A DNA stretch of 64,000 nucleotides from Pseudomonas bohemica (GTDB taxonomy: Bacteria; Pseudomonadota; Gammaproteobacteria; Pseudomonadales; Pseudomonadaceae). The notes under the pieces were generated by a model, which was not told the origin of the DNA, ran no database searches, and was given only the letters and a program-made list of their open reading frames with translations. Both the position numbers and the translations under genes were made by a program. This document shows positions 62,085 through 64,000 of this stretch, piece by piece; within the stretch, counting starts at the first letter, position 1, and each line of letters opens with the position of its first letter. Where the stretch lies: contig NZ_NKHL01000119.1 of NCBI RefSeq assembly GCF_002934685.1, positions 49,985 to 113,984 on the forward strand. Direction: 5' to 3'.

Positions 62085-63526
62085 CAGGCGTCACCTCCGA
62101 AAACATCGACGTTGGCAAATACACAGGCGGGCGAAGCGTGCCCCACGCGTATGACCTGATTGGGTTCGCCCTTGCCGCAGTTGGGCGTGCCCAGCACCTT
62201 GAATGTGCTGGCGTCGCCCACCGCGCTGAGGTTGCGCCAGAATTGCGCGGAGATCGCCCGATAGTTTGGATTCTTGACCACGCCTTTGAGCTCGCCGTTT
62301 TCGATCAGTTGTCCCCACTCACAGCCGAACTGGAATTTGTTGCGTGCGTCGTCGATCGACCACGAGCGGTTGGTACTCATCAGAATGCCGTGCTCGATGC
62401 CACCGATCAGCTGCTGCATCGTCTGGTCGCCCGGCTCGATGTTGAGGTTGGCCATGCGATCGATCGGCGCGCGGTTCCAACTGCTCGCGCGACTATTGGC
62501 GACGCCTTCCATGCCGCTGCGGTATTGCGACAACGCACCTCCCAAGGGCCGCTCCAGCACGCCGTCCCTGATCAGAAACTGCTTGCTGGCCTGTGTGCCA
62601 TCGTCATCGTAGCCATAGCTCGCCAGCTGCTCCGGGATCTCCGGGTCGAAGGTTACGTTGAGCAGCTTCGAGCCGTATTGCAGGCTGCCGAAATCGCTGG
62701 TTTTGACAAAACTGGTGCCGGCGTAATTGCGCTCGTCGCCGAGGATGCGGTCGAGTTCCAGGGGGTGACCGATGGACTCGTGGATCTGCAACGTCATCTG
62801 ATCGGGCGTCAACAGCAGGTCGCGCGGGCCGGTGGGCGTGTTGGGCGCCATGATCAGTTGTAATGCCTGATCGGCGACGTTGGCCGCGGCGCCGATGATG
62901 CCGCACGACGCGATGACTTCCGCGCTGCCTTGCTGTCCGAAATTCTCGCGGCCCAGGCTGCGGGTCTGACTGTCTTGACCGTCATAGGCGGTCACGCTCA
63001 GCCCTGGGAAGACAAAGCGTTGGGCCTGACGAATCTCAGCGCCGGCGCTGTTGAGGTAAATCTGCTCGACGTTCTCAAGGCCCAGGCTGACTTGCCAGTT
63101 GACCAGGCGTTCGTCCCTGGGCACAGAGGCCGACTCACTGCCGAGCAAGGCGTAACACTCGCCAAGCGAAGGAAAGGCATTGCTCAGGTTCGGTGAAAGA
63201 TAGTCCGCGCGACTGGTGGCGACGACGTGTTCGCGCAGATCGAGCAGCGAGTGCGGGGCGAGTTGTCGCGCCTGGATTTCCGCCTGCTCCAGGGCCGCTT
63301 GCAGGCCACGCTGGGATATGTCGTTGGTCGCGGCATAGGCTTCGACGCCGTTGATGCGCACGGTCAGCATCGCGCCTTCGTCGATGCTCAGTTGCGGCGG
63401 CTCGGGAACATTCTTGCGCACCGAGAGGTGCTGGCTGGTCTGTTTAACGTAGCGCAGGGAGAAAAACTGGGCACTGCTCTGCAGGGCGGCGAACCGCTGC
63501 TTGAGTTGAGCGGAGAAGTCGAACAT
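62084..63526 (-). CDS. TldD-like zinc metallopeptidase subunit
   Basis: 480 residues with the catalytic zinc motif HESIGH (HExxxH) followed by PLELDRILGDERNYAG, as in TldD. The third ligand is probably the Cys in GTPNCGKG, the canonical TldD C-terminal site. It opens MFDFSAQLKQRFAALQS, unlike the standard TldD. ATG 63526 is used with AGGAGA ten bases upstream; the frame extends to 63700 through repeat DNA. It overlaps its TldE-like partner by one base, so the two are co-translated. Substrate unknown; family members process RiPP precursors and antitoxins. Confidence 0.87.
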   Translation of the reverse strand: MFDFSAQLKQRFAALQSSAQFFSLRYVKQTSQHLSVRKNVPEPPQLSIDEGAMLTVRINGVEAYAATNDISQRGLQAALEQAEIQARQLAPHSLLDLREHVVATSRADYLSPNLSNAFPSLGECYALLGSESASVPRDERLVNWQVSLGLENVEQIYLNSAGAEIRQAQRFVFPGLSVTAYDGQDSQTRSLGRENFGQQGSAEVIASCGIIGAAANVADQALQLIMAPNTPTGPRDLLLTPDQMTLQIHESIGHPLELDRILGDERNYAGTSFVKTSDFGSLQYGSKLLNVTFDPEIPEQLASYGYDDDGTQASKQFLIRDGVLERPLGGALSQYRSGMEGVANSRASSWNRAPIDRMANLNIEPGDQTMQQLIGGIEHGILMSTNRSWSIDDARNKFQFGCEWGQLIENGELKGVVKNPNYRAISAQFWRNLSAVGDASTFKVLGTPNCGKGEPNQVIRVGHASPACVFANVDVFGGDA

Positions 63527-64000
63527 GCAGGATGTCTCCTTGGCGATCGGACGGGCAACGGTCCGAATCATAGCGCGGAGCGCTCTGCGGCGGGGGAGTG
63601 TTAAAGAAATGCATCGCCTGCCCCGGCCCCTTCGCGACCGTCGTAACCTCCGGTTGCTCCCACAGAGACCGCGCGCTGGTGCTAATTTACCGGCGAGCAA
63701 AAATGCTGTGGGAGCTTCCGCAAGTTACGACGGTGGCGAATGCTGCGGGTGAGACGCTGAAGATGCATCGCCTGACCTGGCCCTTTCGCGACCGTCGTCC
63801 CTCCGGTTGCTCCCACAGGTACCGCGTGCTGGCGCTGATTTACCGGCGAGCAAAAATGCTGTGGGAGCTTCCGCAGGTTACGACGGTGGCGAATGCTGCG
63901 GGTGAGACGCTGAGAATGCCTCGCCTGGCGTGGCCCTTTCGCTACCGTCGTCCCTCCGGTTGCTCCCACAGGTACCGCGTGCTGGCGCTGATTTACCGGC
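63527..64000. repeat. Tandem array of 153-bp REPIN units, continuing past the window
   Basis: TTTACCGGCGAGCAAAAATG recurs at a spacing of exactly 153 bases (its TACCGG at 63688, 63841 and 63994), with a partial first copy from about 63603. Each unit holds CTGTGGGAGCTTCCG...TTACGACGG and the inverted ACCGTCGT...GCTCCCACAG, an imperfect stem of about 34 bases. 63527-63602 shows nothing else. Copies differ by a few substitutions. Confidence 0.85.

Noticed and set aside
60822..62159. 445-codon plus-strand frame opposite the TldE-like gene
   Set aside because: Shadow; no domain or start context, and it crosses two real gene ends.
63682..63969. Repetitive minus-strand frame at the window end
   Set aside because: The 153-base repeat is a multiple of three, so any frame repeats itself; the peptide merely mirrors the REPIN DNA.
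63603..64000. CRISPR-like array
   Set aside because: Units are 153 bases, nearly identical throughout and without unique spacers; no cas genes are present.

Overview
The window is a contiguous piece of a Pseudomonas chromosome, most like the P. fluorescens / P. syringae lineage (species not resolved). The evidence is the gene order maeB | ponA | pilMNOPQ-aroK-aroB-(AAA/SPOR)-gltB-gltD-hemE, which is the classical Pseudomonas arrangement, together with trifunctional PutA beside putP, a dbpA-yhiN pair, and many Pseudomonas-type REP/REPIN palindromes built on GTAGGAGCGCGCTTGCCCGC or GTGGGAGTGAGCTTGC. Coding density is high and base composition is GC-rich, with one clear GC-poor exception at about 32.8-36.5 kb. 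No tRNA, rRNA, CRISPR array, transposase or phage gene was seen.

Layout. 1-4.6 kb: the end of a staphylococcal-nuclease-like gene, malic enzyme maeB, and the convergent penicillin-binding protein gene ponA. 4.8-20.7 kb: the type IV pilus inner-membrane/secretin operon pilMNOPQ, tightly overlapping, running into the shikimate genes aroK and aroB and a DamX-like AAA/SPOR protein. These are followed by glutamate synthase gltB-gltD with its own promoter, then hemE. 20.9-27.6 kb: an MFS exporter divergent from a LysR regulator, a lipoprotein, a solo ParA ATPase, an orphan PAAR protein, thioredoxin-2 and the AMPylase selO. 27.6-32.8 kb: the probable nhaP2-mscK-selO unit (K+/H+ antiport, giant mechanosensitive channel, SelO). 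33.0-36.4 kb: a 1127-residue putative toxin with a C-terminal clostridial TcdA/TcdB-type glycosyltransferase domain. 36.5-45 kb: an acyl-CoA dehydrogenase, a small DUF6124/DUF3077-like gene with a possible structured leader, and the divergent putA/putP proline-utilisation locus with PutA operator-like hexamers. 45-64 kb: a PL7 alginate lyase divergent from a REC-PAS-GGDEF-EAL protein, a YgjP-like metallopeptidase, EamA and MFS exporters with an HxlR regulator, and ElaA. Then come a periplasmic binding protein, a YccS-type membrane protein, yhiN, dbpA, mdtD, a second (non-canonical) TldD/TldE-like protease pair, and a tandem 153-bp repeat array that runs off the window.

Working together: pilM-Q build the pilus machine platform and outer-membrane secretin; aroK/aroB feed chorismate synthesis; gltBD assimilates ammonia. 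PutP imports proline, and PutA oxidises it to glutamate and probably represses both genes. NhaP2 and MscK are both ion/osmotic-stress membrane proteins in one transcription direction.

The most notable item is the TcdB-like glycosyltransferase protein at 33,040-36,423. It has intact catalytic-core spacing, low GC and no visible immunity gene. Other items worth checking are the altered EAL catalytic residues in the c-di-GMP protein, the hairpin over the selO ribosome-binding site, the palindrome at the gltB promoter, the leader of the DUF6124-like gene, the second TldD/E pair, and several long inverted repeats.
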